Below, piece after piece: positions 46,120 through 53,656 of a stretch of DNA of 64,000 bases. Position 1 is the stretch's first letter, and every line of letters begins with the position of its first letter. Source of the DNA: a virus; IMG/VR virus record IMGVR_UViG_3300031851_005926, positions 1 through 64,000 of that record, one strand, 5' to 3'. Position numbers and translations under genes: made by a program. Below the pieces are notes generated by a model. The model did not search any database. It had not been told where the DNA came from and saw only the letters and a program-made list of their open reading frames with translations.

Positions 46120-46293
46120 TTAATCTGAATTTAAATCATAGGCTAGAAGCATCAAAGCAGCAGAACCAATATTTATTAAAGCCATATTTAGTGAGCCAAG
46201 AGCAAGGCTGAACGCTAACAACCCTAAATTAAGACCCGACAATATAAGAAACAATTCTTTATATTTTTTTAAAAAATTAAATAGCTTGTTCAA
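46120..46293 (-). CDS. 57-aa small membrane protein
   Basis: TTG start at 46293 (AAGG about 8 nt upstream), overlapping the stop of the thioredoxin-like gene, with TAA at 46120-46122. The product begins MNKLFNFLKKYKELF and has two hydrophobic helices (about 14-35 and 37-51), ending AYDLNSD. It is the last gene of the minus-strand block. Function unknown. Confidence 0.5.
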   Translation of the reverse strand: MNKLFNFLKKYKELFLILSGLNLGLLAFSLALGSLNMALINIGSAALMLLAYDLNSD

Positions 46294-46855
46294 TTGCTTG
46301 CCTTATCATAGCTTCATTAAAACCACGCAATGTAGTGAGCACTTTCCCCTCTCTATCTACAAGTATAAAAGTTGGCCAACTTTCAACAGGGAAGCCATTC
46401 AAACTTCCACCAGAAACTAAAAGGCTCCTATCTCCAGCAAGTACTGGAGCACTTGTGATCCCGAAAGATTCTGTCCAAACTTTCAAGTCTTCTGCTTCAA
46501 CAGAATCGTTTGCTAAGTCAGCAATAAGCAAAGTAACATATTGAAAACCAGAACCTTGATAATGATCTTGAGTTTCCTGCGTAGTCTGACCAGCAGCTTG
46601 ACATGGCCCACACCACATCGCTGAAAGGTCTAATAATAAAACCTCTCCTTTGTAATCAGAAAGCCTCCACATTTCATCTTCGCTATCAAGCAAAATAAAA
46701 TCGCACGCCTTCTCTCCATCTGCAAAACCACAGTCTTCTGTTTCAATGAAACCTGGTTCGTAAACCAAGTCTTCAATGCTTGCAGAATCTGAAGAATCTA
46801 GAATCGGACTACAGGCTGTAAGCTGTGCTAAAAATATTGTATGTAAAATTTTCAT
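46277..46855 (-). CDS. Thioredoxin-fold (TlpA-like) lipoprotein
   Basis: 192 aa. An N-terminal signal with a lipobox-like 'QLTAC' (Cys15) marks it as an exported lipoprotein. The thioredoxin fold contains 'LLLDLSAMWCGPCQAAGQ' (WCGPC redox pair) and the cis-Pro region 'ESWPTFILVDREG'. It reduces or rearranges disulfides in the periplasm. Its ATG overlaps the stop of the vWA lipoprotein (4 nt), so both are co-translated; the vWA protein contains several Cys that could be clients. Confidence 0.82.
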   Translation of the reverse strand: MKILHTIFLAQLTACSPILDSSDSASIEDLVYEPGFIETEDCGFADGEKACDFILLDSEDEMWRLSDYKGEVLLLDLSAMWCGPCQAAGQTTQETQDHYQGSGFQYVTLLIADLANDSVEAEDLKVWTESFGITSAPVLAGDRSLLVSGGSLNGFPVESWPTFILVDREGKVLTTLRGFNEAMIRQAIEQAI

Positions 46856-47847
46856 TGTCCTGTATCCCCTGTATCTGCATTAGATACAGTTTTTTCATAA
46901 TGGTAAGCTATTTCTACTAAAGTTGAAGCTGGCGGAATTACTGTAAAGTAAACTCTATTTTCAGTCGAATCATAATAGAAGTCATAATTTGGAACTCCAT
47001 CAATAAACACAACTATTGAGCCACCATTAACTACTGGATAAGTGAGGTCCCAATACTCATGAGGCTCGACTTGGTTCGAAGCATCAGCAACTCCAGCTGA
47101 CCAATCTGGTGAACAAATATCTACAATGATCCCACCGAAGTAATTAGTAGCATCAATGTATCTATCACCTATGTTTTGAGCTGAAGGAGGTGGACTGCAA
47201 ACTGAATCTGCTTGTGTAACGTTGATAATAGAAGATATAAAAGTAGATCCGCCCCTCAAAGAACCATACCAGTTTGTAAAGTCTGGAACCTGAAGCATGT
47301 ACTGGTTGCTTTGCTCTTCCTCGTCGGAAACAAAAACAACTAATAAGGCAGCATCATCTCTCATCCAAGTTTGAGCATACGAATTGTTTACAACGTATTC
47401 GTATGTAGCATCAAACCCTTCTTCCATGCCTCCTCTTAACATCGCTTCATACATCGCTACAGCATCTTCAACCGTATCCCCAGGAACCAATGGAAACTGA
47501 GCTTCCTGTAATGCTTTGGAAGGATCATTAGAGGTCATAGCTAATCGCCAGCCAGTTGGAGGCAGAGCGTTCATCATCGCTTCAATGCCTGCAATCAGCT
47601 CATCTGAATAACGATTCATAGAGCCTGAAGTATCTATAACCCATAGAATGTCAACTCCGTCAACACTTCGAGGTTGGATAAAATTGTCTACCCATATTTC
47701 TCCGTACTCTTCAGACGGTATCTCTACATAAACTGTTTCTCCTGGAACCTCGACGTATACGGTCTCAGTATTAGGATAGCGAGCAGTTATACTATAATCG
47801 CTGCATCCTCCCATGAAGATTAGCAAACAAAAAAATAAATACCTCAT
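46852..47847 (-). CDS. von Willebrand factor A-domain lipoprotein
   Basis: 331 aa. Signal peptide with lipobox-like 'FMGGC' (Cys15), repeated Val-Tyr-Val-Glu linker, then a vWA domain with MIDAS 'WVIDTSGSM' and 'VVFVSDEEEQ'. The C-terminal part is beta-rich and ends 'NADTGDTGQ', a DTG repeat typical of surface lipoproteins in some delta-proteobacterial-type genomes. TAGGAGATTG precedes the ATG. Placed on the cell surface or periplasm during infection; it may bind a ligand or block superinfection. Confidence 0.8.
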   Translation of the reverse strand: MRYLFFCLLIFMGGCSDYSITARYPNTETVYVEVPGETVYVEIPSEEYGEIWVDNFIQPRSVDGVDILWVIDTSGSMNRYSDELIAGIEAMMNALPPTGWRLAMTSNDPSKALQEAQFPLVPGDTVEDAVAMYEAMLRGGMEEGFDATYEYVVNNSYAQTWMRDDAALLVVFVSDEEEQSNQYMLQVPDFTNWYGSLRGGSTFISSIINVTQADSVCSPPPSAQNIGDRYIDATNYFGGIIVDICSPDWSAGVADASNQVEPHEYWDLTYPVVNGGSIVVFIDGVPNYDFYYDSTENRVYFTVIPPASTLVEIAYHYEKTVSNADTGDTGQ

Positions 47848-47953
47848 TACAATCTCCTAAGGCTAAGTACATAAAAATCTTAACACCTAGGCAATACAGA
47901 AGTACAGCCTACTTTAAAAAAACATAGTATCTCTAAACTGCAAAGCCATAAGA

Positions 47954-47983
47954 TTGCAAATAAAACTTCCGATTAGTTATAAT
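47954..47983 (+). promoter_or_regulatory. Sigma70-type promoter for the OmpA-vWA gene
   Basis: TTGCAA (47954-47959), an 18-nt spacer and a perfect TATAAT (47978-47983) lie 17 nt before the ATG at 48000. It is the best two-box promoter I see in the window, and the plus-strand gene it serves is isolated. Confidence 0.6.
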
Positions 47984-47999
47984 CTGTGAAGGTGACAAT

Positions 48000-48860
48000 A
48001 TGATTTTATGGAAAAATAAGGCAAGAATTCTTTTTGCCATGCTAATAATTCCTATCTTAGGATTAAGTGGGCATACTGGGAAAAGTGCTAGAGCAAGCAC
48101 GCCAATCGAAAGATGTACAGTTAGAGACTGTACGTGCAGAGTTATTCCTCAACGCGCAAGTGGAACTAGAACTATATCCACTACAGGATACAACTCTTCA
48201 TCAATAATGTTTGCAGAAGACGAGCACGCATTAGACGATGAGGATAAGGAAACTATCAAAGACTTTCTGCAGCAGAACCCCTCATCTCAAATCAGTCTCA
48301 TTGGCTATACGGATGGATGTGGAACGCACTCTTACAATCTGGGTTTAGCATCTAGAAGATGCAACAATGCCAGGAGTTTTATAAGATCGGAAACTAGAGG
48401 TAGATCTGCCAGAGTAGAAGTTGCTGGAGAAAAAGTAGAAGGGCACTTGCCAGAAGCAAGAAGAGTCGACTTAATTGCAGGAACAGTTACTGATATTCAA
48501 GTTAGTCTTCAATCAATACCTGCAGACGTATACTTGGTAGATGGTTCAGCCTCTATGGGTAATAGACATTTTCAACATTGGACAGATGTCATATCTACTT
48601 CATTTAGTCGCAACAGTCGAGTATATGTATCTATGATGACTGGCTGCAGAAACGGCCAAACTCTAAACTCTGTTTCACCTCAAAATGGAACAGAGATCTG
48701 GTACTCATATTTTTGGGTCATCGACCGAATGAGACCAGGAGAAACCCTATTAATAATCTCTGATTTTCAATCTAACGTGCCATTGCATCCTTATGAAGCA
48801 AGAATGATAGAGCAGAAAGTCCAAGAAGCAGGTATTAAAGTTTACGCAATAACGCTCTAG
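48000..48860 (+). CDS. OmpA-like peptidoglycan-binding / vWA fusion protein
   Basis: 286 aa. Signal peptide (residues about 8-33, ending ARA). Residues about 65-155 are an OmpA-C domain: 'IMFAEDEHALDDEDKETI', 'SLIGYTDGCGTHSYNLGLASRRCNNARSFI' and 'EARRVDLI', the peptidoglycan-binding pattern (D...R). Residues about 170-286 are a vWA-like domain with 'YLVDGSASMG' (MIDAS). This two-domain order is unusual. It is the only plus-strand gene in the last 18 kb, with its own promoter, between the exported-protein genes and the glycan genes. Confidence 0.78.
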   Translation: MILWKNKARILFAMLIIPILGLSGHTGKSARASTPIERCTVRDCTCRVIPQRASGTRTISTTGYNSSSIMFAEDEHALDDEDKETIKDFLQQNPSSQISLIGYTDGCGTHSYNLGLASRRCNNARSFIRSETRGRSARVEVAGEKVEGHLPEARRVDLIAGTVTDIQVSLQSIPADVYLVDGSASMGNRHFQHWTDVISTSFSRNSRVYVSMMTGCRNGQTLNSVSPQNGTEIWYSYFWVIDRMRPGETLLIISDFQSNVPLHPYEARMIEQKVQEAGIKVYAITL

Positions 48861-49534
48861 AGAATATAAGAGCTAGCTTTACCTTCTACATAATCTATGT
48901 ATGGAGCTCTTCTTGTTCTTAAGAATTCTGTTGGGTTCTTAGCTCTGTCATGATCCCAGCTATCGCCACTATGAATTCCATAAGCTCCTAGGTGGTCTAA
49001 GTAGCTAGTTCTTGTTACTAGGAACTCCTTTTTTAAGAGCTGTGGGAATTTATAGTCCCAACCATCTTTCTTATCGATGTTTTTTGCACGCTCTAAGATA
49101 TCTTCAATCATCTCTCTAGTGTAAAAATGAGAGATCCCTCCGCTCCACTTTCTCTTAAAAGTCTCTTTCTTCGAAATGAAAGCATTGCAATCACTTGTGT
49201 AAAGTGAAATTGGATTACCTTTTGGCAATCCTTTTAAAACGTTTAGAAAGTTTGGATCGTGAAAAGAATCTGAATCTGTAAGATAAATGTATTTAAAGTC
49301 AGACTCAATAAAATCATGTAATTGCTTCCAGCGTATACCATGAACACCTAAGTTTTTATGTCCCATGACTAGCTTATCAGCATAACCGGCTAAAAATTCA
49401 GGACCAAATTCAGTAGAGCAATCATCGTAAACCCACAAAGTGCTATTTTGTTTATACTTGCTAAGGTTTGATAGCGATATTTCTACCGTTCTTTTCCTAT
49501 TATAAACTGGAACTACAATAACTAAGTCTTTCAT
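48857..49534 (-). CDS. Family-2-type glycosyltransferase
   Basis: 225 aa, GT-A fold: 'VIVVPVYNRKRTVEISLSNL', 'WVYDDCST', and the metal-binding 'YLTDSDSFHD' (DxD), then 'YTSDCNAFISK'. It transfers a sugar from a nucleotide donor onto a glycan or virion protein. Last gene of the glycan cluster; its start overlaps the methyltransferase stop. Confidence 0.8.
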   Translation of the reverse strand: MKDLVIVVPVYNRKRTVEISLSNLSKYKQNSTLWVYDDCSTEFGPEFLAGYADKLVMGHKNLGVHGIRWKQLHDFIESDFKYIYLTDSDSFHDPNFLNVLKGLPKGNPISLYTSDCNAFISKKETFKRKWSGGISHFYTREMIEDILERAKNIDKKDGWDYKFPQLLKKEFLVTRTSYLDHLGAYGIHSGDSWDHDRAKNPTEFLRTRRAPYIDYVEGKASSYIL

Positions 49535-50103
49535 TTAGACTTTAATCTGCCTAAAAAATAAATGTTCTTTCCTATCACCTTGGTGTTCAAGTCCCATTCT
49601 TTAAACTGGCTTTTGAACTCTTCTTCATTTTTATAAACTTGCAAATGAGCGACATAGGGAAAATTTAATGGAACGGTACCAATTATACAATTAGATATTT
49701 TTGCTAAACCCTTTGACAGTCTTTGAGGATTTTGCAAGTGCTCTATGACTTCTGTCATCAACACATAGTCAAACTTTCCCCATTTCTTTGTATCGTATGA
49801 TTCGATATACTCGTAACAATTCATACAGAAGTAATTTATGTCTCTCGTATTAGCTCTAGCTTTTTTTATTCTTTCTTTTGAGAAATCTACTCCAAAAGGT
49901 CTAGCGCCCAAATCTTCTTTTAAGTAGGTCGAAAACCTTCCGTCCCCACAACCCAGATCGAGTACTTTTCTTTTATCAAAATCAATCTCTGGAAACCGAG
50001 CAAAGAACTTCTCAACATCTACTGACCCATAATCTGGATTACTGTCATAATGCTTTAACAAAGCTTCTTCTTTCTTGTATAAACCCTCCTTATACTTTCC
50101 CAT
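49531..50103 (-). CDS. SAM-dependent methyltransferase
   Basis: 190 aa, class I fold: motif I 'VLDLGCGDGRFS', 'FGVDFSKERIKKA', motif IV-like 'FDYVLMTEVIEHLQNP'. In this glycan cluster it most likely methylates a sugar. Overlaps both neighbours (14 nt with the sulfotransferase). Confidence 0.82.
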   Translation of the reverse strand: MGKYKEGLYKKEEALLKHYDSNPDYGSVDVEKFFARFPEIDFDKRKVLDLGCGDGRFSTYLKEDLGARPFGVDFSKERIKKARANTRDINYFCMNCYEYIESYDTKKWGKFDYVLMTEVIEHLQNPQRLSKGLAKISNCIIGTVPLNFPYVAHLQVYKNEEEFKSQFKEWDLNTKVIGKNIYFLGRLKSK

Positions 50104-50839
50104 AATTTAAAACCTCCTTATAATAATCGTTGTCAATCCAGCCTATATTATACTTTTCTCTAAGAGAGAATTCCACTTCTTTGAAAGAATCAATTTCTTT
50201 TTGAGAATATATAGTCTTTTTAGTATTCTTATTTTTATATAAAGGTCGATTATTAAAAGATCTAGTTTTAATTCCTAATTCGTTAAAAACTCTTTCTACA
50301 GTCACCTTCGGACTTTTTGTCAACTCTTCAAAAGTAATATAAGAGACATGATCAAACAGATCTTTATTTACCCAAAATCTATGTTCATGTTCAAACCAGT
50401 CTAAAAATATTTTTTCTAAATTGCTCATTGAGCTCCACTCTTCACTTGTCACTCTCAAGAGAGTGTCTTCATCGAAAGGTGGTCTTACCCAGGGACTGTT
50501 TCCTGGAATTTCTTTCCTATTCAATTTTGAGACCGCCACCTCTATTGGATTTCTTACAAGTTTTATTACTTTAAGATTTGGCATCTCTTCTAATGCATAC
50601 TTGTAGAAGCCCCTCATAAATTGGTGAGCTGTATCAATATAGAAAGGATTCTTTTTTATCTCCAATGCTTTGGTAGACAAAGCTTTAGAAGCCGTCCCAT
50701 TTCTATTAGCTTCTATCAAAAGTTTTCCAGCGACTATTGGTCTTTCTTCGTGGTTTGCAGAAATGTAAGTATAATTCTTGAAACAAGAAGCTAAGAAACC
50801 TGTACCACATCTTCCAGAGGAAGCAACAAAGATATGCAT
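50090..50839 (-). CDS. Sulfotransferase-family protein
   Basis: 249 aa. PAPS-binding loop 'VASSGRCGTGFLA' and the 3'-phosphate site 'VIKLVRNPIEVAVSKLNR' are clear; the family moves sulfate from PAPS to sugars or proteins. Here it probably sulfates a glycan on the phage or host surface. Unusual in phages. Confidence 0.78.
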   Translation of the reverse strand: MHIFVASSGRCGTGFLASCFKNYTYISANHEERPIVAGKLLIEANRNGTASKALSTKALEIKKNPFYIDTAHQFMRGFYKYALEEMPNLKVIKLVRNPIEVAVSKLNRKEIPGNSPWVRPPFDEDTLLRVTSEEWSSMSNLEKIFLDWFEHEHRFWVNKDLFDHVSYITFEELTKSPKVTVERVFNELGIKTRSFNNRPLYKNKNTKKTIYSQKEIDSFKEVEFSLREKYNIGWIDNDYYKEVLNYGKV

Positions 50840-50841
50840 AA

Positions 50842-51555
50842 TTATCTCACAAAATTATCTGATTGTTGCCTTTTGTGACTTTTAGCAATCACAGAGTAAC
50901 CGACTTGGTGTTGTACATAATGCTTATTTGTGCAATAAAAATTAAATCCATTTTGTTCAAAAACATTTCCAAGCTTTATATCCCATCCAGCATAGTTGTT
51001 ATTCCAAACATCATGCCTATGATTGTACCACCAGTTCATAGTTTTTGGAGAGAAAGCAACGGCTAAGTTGCCGTAATAACCTTTTCCATCAAACTTGTAG
51101 ATTGGATGCTTTGCTTTATTATTTTTTGATGGCCAATAGCATTGGCCACTACCATAAAAAGTAACTATATCTACTACAGGATAGTTTCGAAATTGTTTTT
51201 CAACCTCATTTACAGCGTATTCAAATCTACTGGAAAATTCAATATCATCTTCTAAAAATAAAACAGTCTCTTTTTTATAAATAGCACTTTGAGCAATTAT
51301 TTTTGGAAACTCCCAAATAGCCTTATAGTCTATTGTATTAGAATAAGCGCCAAACTGTTTGGATGGAAAAACTCCTTGCTTTATCTTCTCAATAGGATTC
51401 ATAGAATCTATAAGTTTATGATATTCTTTGTTATCACCATCGTAGTAAACGATTGGTCGAGCTAAAGAACCCTTTGCATACTTATTGTAAGACTTGACAA
51501 ACCTTTTGAAGGTTTTCATTCTTTTATCGCATGTACATATGAAAGGTCTTATCAT
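50842..51555 (-). CDS. GT-A-type glycosyltransferase
   Basis: 237 aa. 'IRPFICTCDKRMKTFKRFVKSY' resembles the donor-binding start of GT-A enzymes and 'VLFLEDDIEFSSRF' carries an acidic DxD-like metal site; later 'GYYGNLAVAFSPKTMNWWYN' and a C-terminal HxxGYS. Likely adds a sugar in the same pathway. Donor unknown. Confidence 0.65.
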   Translation of the reverse strand: MIRPFICTCDKRMKTFKRFVKSYNKYAKGSLARPIVYYDGDNKEYHKLIDSMNPIEKIKQGVFPSKQFGAYSNTIDYKAIWEFPKIIAQSAIYKKETVLFLEDDIEFSSRFEYAVNEVEKQFRNYPVVDIVTFYGSGQCYWPSKNNKAKHPIYKFDGKGYYGNLAVAFSPKTMNWWYNHRHDVWNNNYAGWDIKLGNVFEQNGFNFYCTNKHYVQHQVGYSVIAKSHKRQQSDNFVR

Positions 51556-51556
51556 C

Positions 51557-51781
51557 TTAACTCAAGGGCTCTTCTTCGATAGACTGGATTCTTTCTTCAA
51601 GACCCTCTACAACGGTGCTGACAGCCTCTAGCTCGGTTTGTACTACAACTAGTAGCTCGTGTACCTGGTTGACACTAGCAAGCCTCCCCATAGCTACTAG
51701 AGCGTCGTTAATGGTTGTTTCGATAGCAGTTATTCTGCTCATAAGATTTATATACTTTTGTTCTGTAAATGACCAAGCCAT
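51557..51781 (-). CDS. Small coiled-coil protein
   Basis: 74 aa, acidic coiled coil (NQVHELLVVVQTELEAVSTV) with a Trp-containing start MAWSFTEQKY. It sits between the glycosyltransferase and a membrane-anchored coiled-coil gene. Function unknown; may pair with the neighbour. Confidence 0.55.
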   Translation of the reverse strand: MAWSFTEQKYINLMSRITAIETTINDALVAMGRLASVNQVHELLVVVQTELEAVSTVVEGLEERIQSIEEEPLS

Positions 51782-51789
51782 TATTCACC

Positions 51790-52143
51790 TCAATTAAAAG
51801 CTAGTTCTACTAGCTGTGCTAAACCAGCAACAAGGCCACCGCCTAAGCCACCATAAACAAGCTTTTCAGCCATTGTAATTCTTACACTCACTACATCTTT
51901 TTCTAATGTAGTGATCTTATCTTCAAGAGCTTTTATCTTTTCATTAGACTGCACGAGCGCTTGAGAAACAAGCGCTTGCTTTTCTTTTGTTTCAGTGTAT
52001 CTGTCCAGAAGTATATCTATCTTCTTTGACAGCTGATCAAGAGATTCATCTAACTTAGTCTCTATCGTACCTAGTCTATAAGTCATTAAGCTTAACTCTG
52101 ATTTTAAAGTTGACAATTCCGTGTTAAGTGCTTCATCAGACAT
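51790..52143 (-). CDS. Coiled-coil protein with C-terminal membrane helix (XhlA-like)
   Basis: 117 aa from ATG 52143. A long charged coiled coil (about residues 5-90) ends in a hydrophobic helix 'LVYGGLGGGLVAGLAQLVELAF'. The same layout occurs in XhlA-like holin accessory proteins. Cell-lysis function is possible, not shown. Confidence 0.55.
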   Translation of the reverse strand: MSDEALNTELSTLKSELSLMTYRLGTIETKLDESLDQLSKKIDILLDRYTETKEKQALVSQALVQSNEKIKALEDKITTLEKDVVSVRITMAEKLVYGGLGGGLVAGLAQLVELAFN

Positions 52144-52148
52144 GATAA

Positions 52149-52565
52149 TCAATCCTTTGTACAGTCTTCTATTTTAGACATCATGCCTTCAATCTTGTTA
52201 CAAAAGTTATTAACTTTCGAAGTACTTTTTTGCATCTTATCTAAATAGCCTTCAAGAATATCTAAATCTGAAGCATGGAAAGCTTTGTCGTCTATATAGA
52301 CTTCAGCATTAGGCTTGCCAAAATAAATCTCATCGTAAATAAAATCCCAAGACTCCAGCTGGTTTAAAGTTAGTTTACCAATAGAAGCAATAGTAGCACC
52401 GACATTAGAAGAGTTGGTACCCATGCCCCTGGCAGTATGTATTATAATTACATAACCTTTTTCTTTCAATCTTATTAATAATTCTTTTGCGCCTCTTAGT
52501 GGAACTGCCTCTTCATAAGGTTTCCCAGAACAAAGGGTGTTGTCAAGATCAAAACAAATTCTCAT
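52149..52565 (-). CDS. HAD-family phosphatase
   Basis: 138 aa. 'ICFDLDNTLC' (nucleophile Asp and D-x-D-x-T), 'VIIIHTARGMGT' (Thr/Ser motif II) and 'AEVYIDDKAF' (acidic motif IV) define a small HAD phosphatase, as found beside LPS and capsule genes. In this context it could act as the GmhB-type heptose bisphosphatase that lies between HldE kinase and adenylyltransferase steps. Substrate is inferred only. Confidence 0.8.
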   Translation of the reverse strand: MRICFDLDNTLCSGKPYEEAVPLRGAKELLIRLKEKGYVIIIHTARGMGTNSSNVGATIASIGKLTLNQLESWDFIYDEIYFGKPNAEVYIDDKAFHASDLDILEGYLDKMQKSTSKVNNFCNKIEGMMSKIEDCTKD

Positions 52566-52588
52566 AGTATCCTCATTATACTATATAA

Positions 52589-53641
52589 TCATATATTAGA
52601 AGTGTCGCTATGAGCAACTTTATTTAGTGCTTCTTCAACTACAAGGTCAACATCAATTTCTTTCATACATCGAACACTGTATGGGCATTTAGAATACCAA
52701 CACCCCAAACAGTTTAGATGTTCAGCTCTAAACCCTTTGTGAGTTTCGTAATGATTGATTCTAGCATCAGGAGGTATGGAGCCAAAAAGAACTATTGATT
52801 CTTTTTTAAGTGCACCTGAAATATGCATAGGGCCAGAATCTGGGCCTACAAATAAATCAGCTTGCTGTATCAGCGCAGCCATCTCTCTGACAGTTGTCTT
52901 TTTGCAATGTAAAACATTTTTTCTTTCTTTTAATGAAGCATCAATGCAATCGTGCATGTCAAATAAAACTATCAATAAATCTTGATTCTTAGCAAGAAGC
53001 TTCTTTATAAAAGAGTTACAACTTTTTTTATCCCAAGACCGTTTATCTTCATTAGAAGAGGGAGCAAAAGCTATAACTTTTGACTTTTTAGATAGCTTAC
53101 TATCTTCTATAATTTTCTTTGCAATAGATTTCTCACTCTCTTCAATCTTAAGAAAGGGCACTTTGTCAGGCATATGGTTGATACCCAAATGCCTTGCAAA
53201 TAAATCGATTCTATTCCTGCTTGGAATTTCTTTTTTCTCATACGGTATACAGACAGCAGAAATATCTATAATCTTGTCAAATTTCTTTCTACTTACATAC
53301 CTAGCATCAATCACTTGGTGTATGAAAGGAGCATTTGAAATAAGATTATAATAGCTATCATCCCAAACTCTGTGCCTATCAACAGCTACAGTTATCTTGA
53401 GCTTTGGGTATTTTGCTTTAACTGCTCTTATCCCCGGAGTCATCATCAAAACGTCTCCGATCCCACCAACAGAACGAATAATGCAAAGCGTACCTTCAGT
53501 GTTACTTACCCTCAAAAAGTTATTTCGGCTCGCATAACGCCCACTACCTTCAGGATGATCTACAACTTTAATATCTCTTCGTTTTAAAACTAGAGTTTTT
53601 CTTAAAAGAGCTTTCTTACTTTTTCTTTTTTTTCGAAACAT
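52589..53641 (-). CDS. Heptosyltransferase-family glycosyltransferase (GT9)
   Basis: 350 aa. A basic N-terminus precedes 'IIRSVGGIGDVLMMTPGIRAVKAKYP', the GT9 start; 'AFAPSSNEDKRSWDKKS' and 'DLFVGPDSGPMHISGALKKESIVLFG' are the ADP-heptose-binding motifs; a Cys-rich end ('CLGCWYSKCPYSVRCM') may bind metal. It transfers a heptose, most likely from ADP-heptose made by the genes at 36.7 and 26.2 kb. Confidence 0.85.
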   Translation of the reverse strand: MFRKKRKSKKALLRKTLVLKRRDIKVVDHPEGSGRYASRNNFLRVSNTEGTLCIIRSVGGIGDVLMMTPGIRAVKAKYPKLKITVAVDRHRVWDDSYYNLISNAPFIHQVIDARYVSRKKFDKIIDISAVCIPYEKKEIPSRNRIDLFARHLGINHMPDKVPFLKIEESEKSIAKKIIEDSKLSKKSKVIAFAPSSNEDKRSWDKKSCNSFIKKLLAKNQDLLIVLFDMHDCIDASLKERKNVLHCKKTTVREMAALIQQADLFVGPDSGPMHISGALKKESIVLFGSIPPDARINHYETHKGFRAEHLNCLGCWYSKCPYSVRCMKEIDVDLVVEEALNKVAHSDTSNI

Positions 53642-53656
53642 TTAGCTTCCTTGAAC

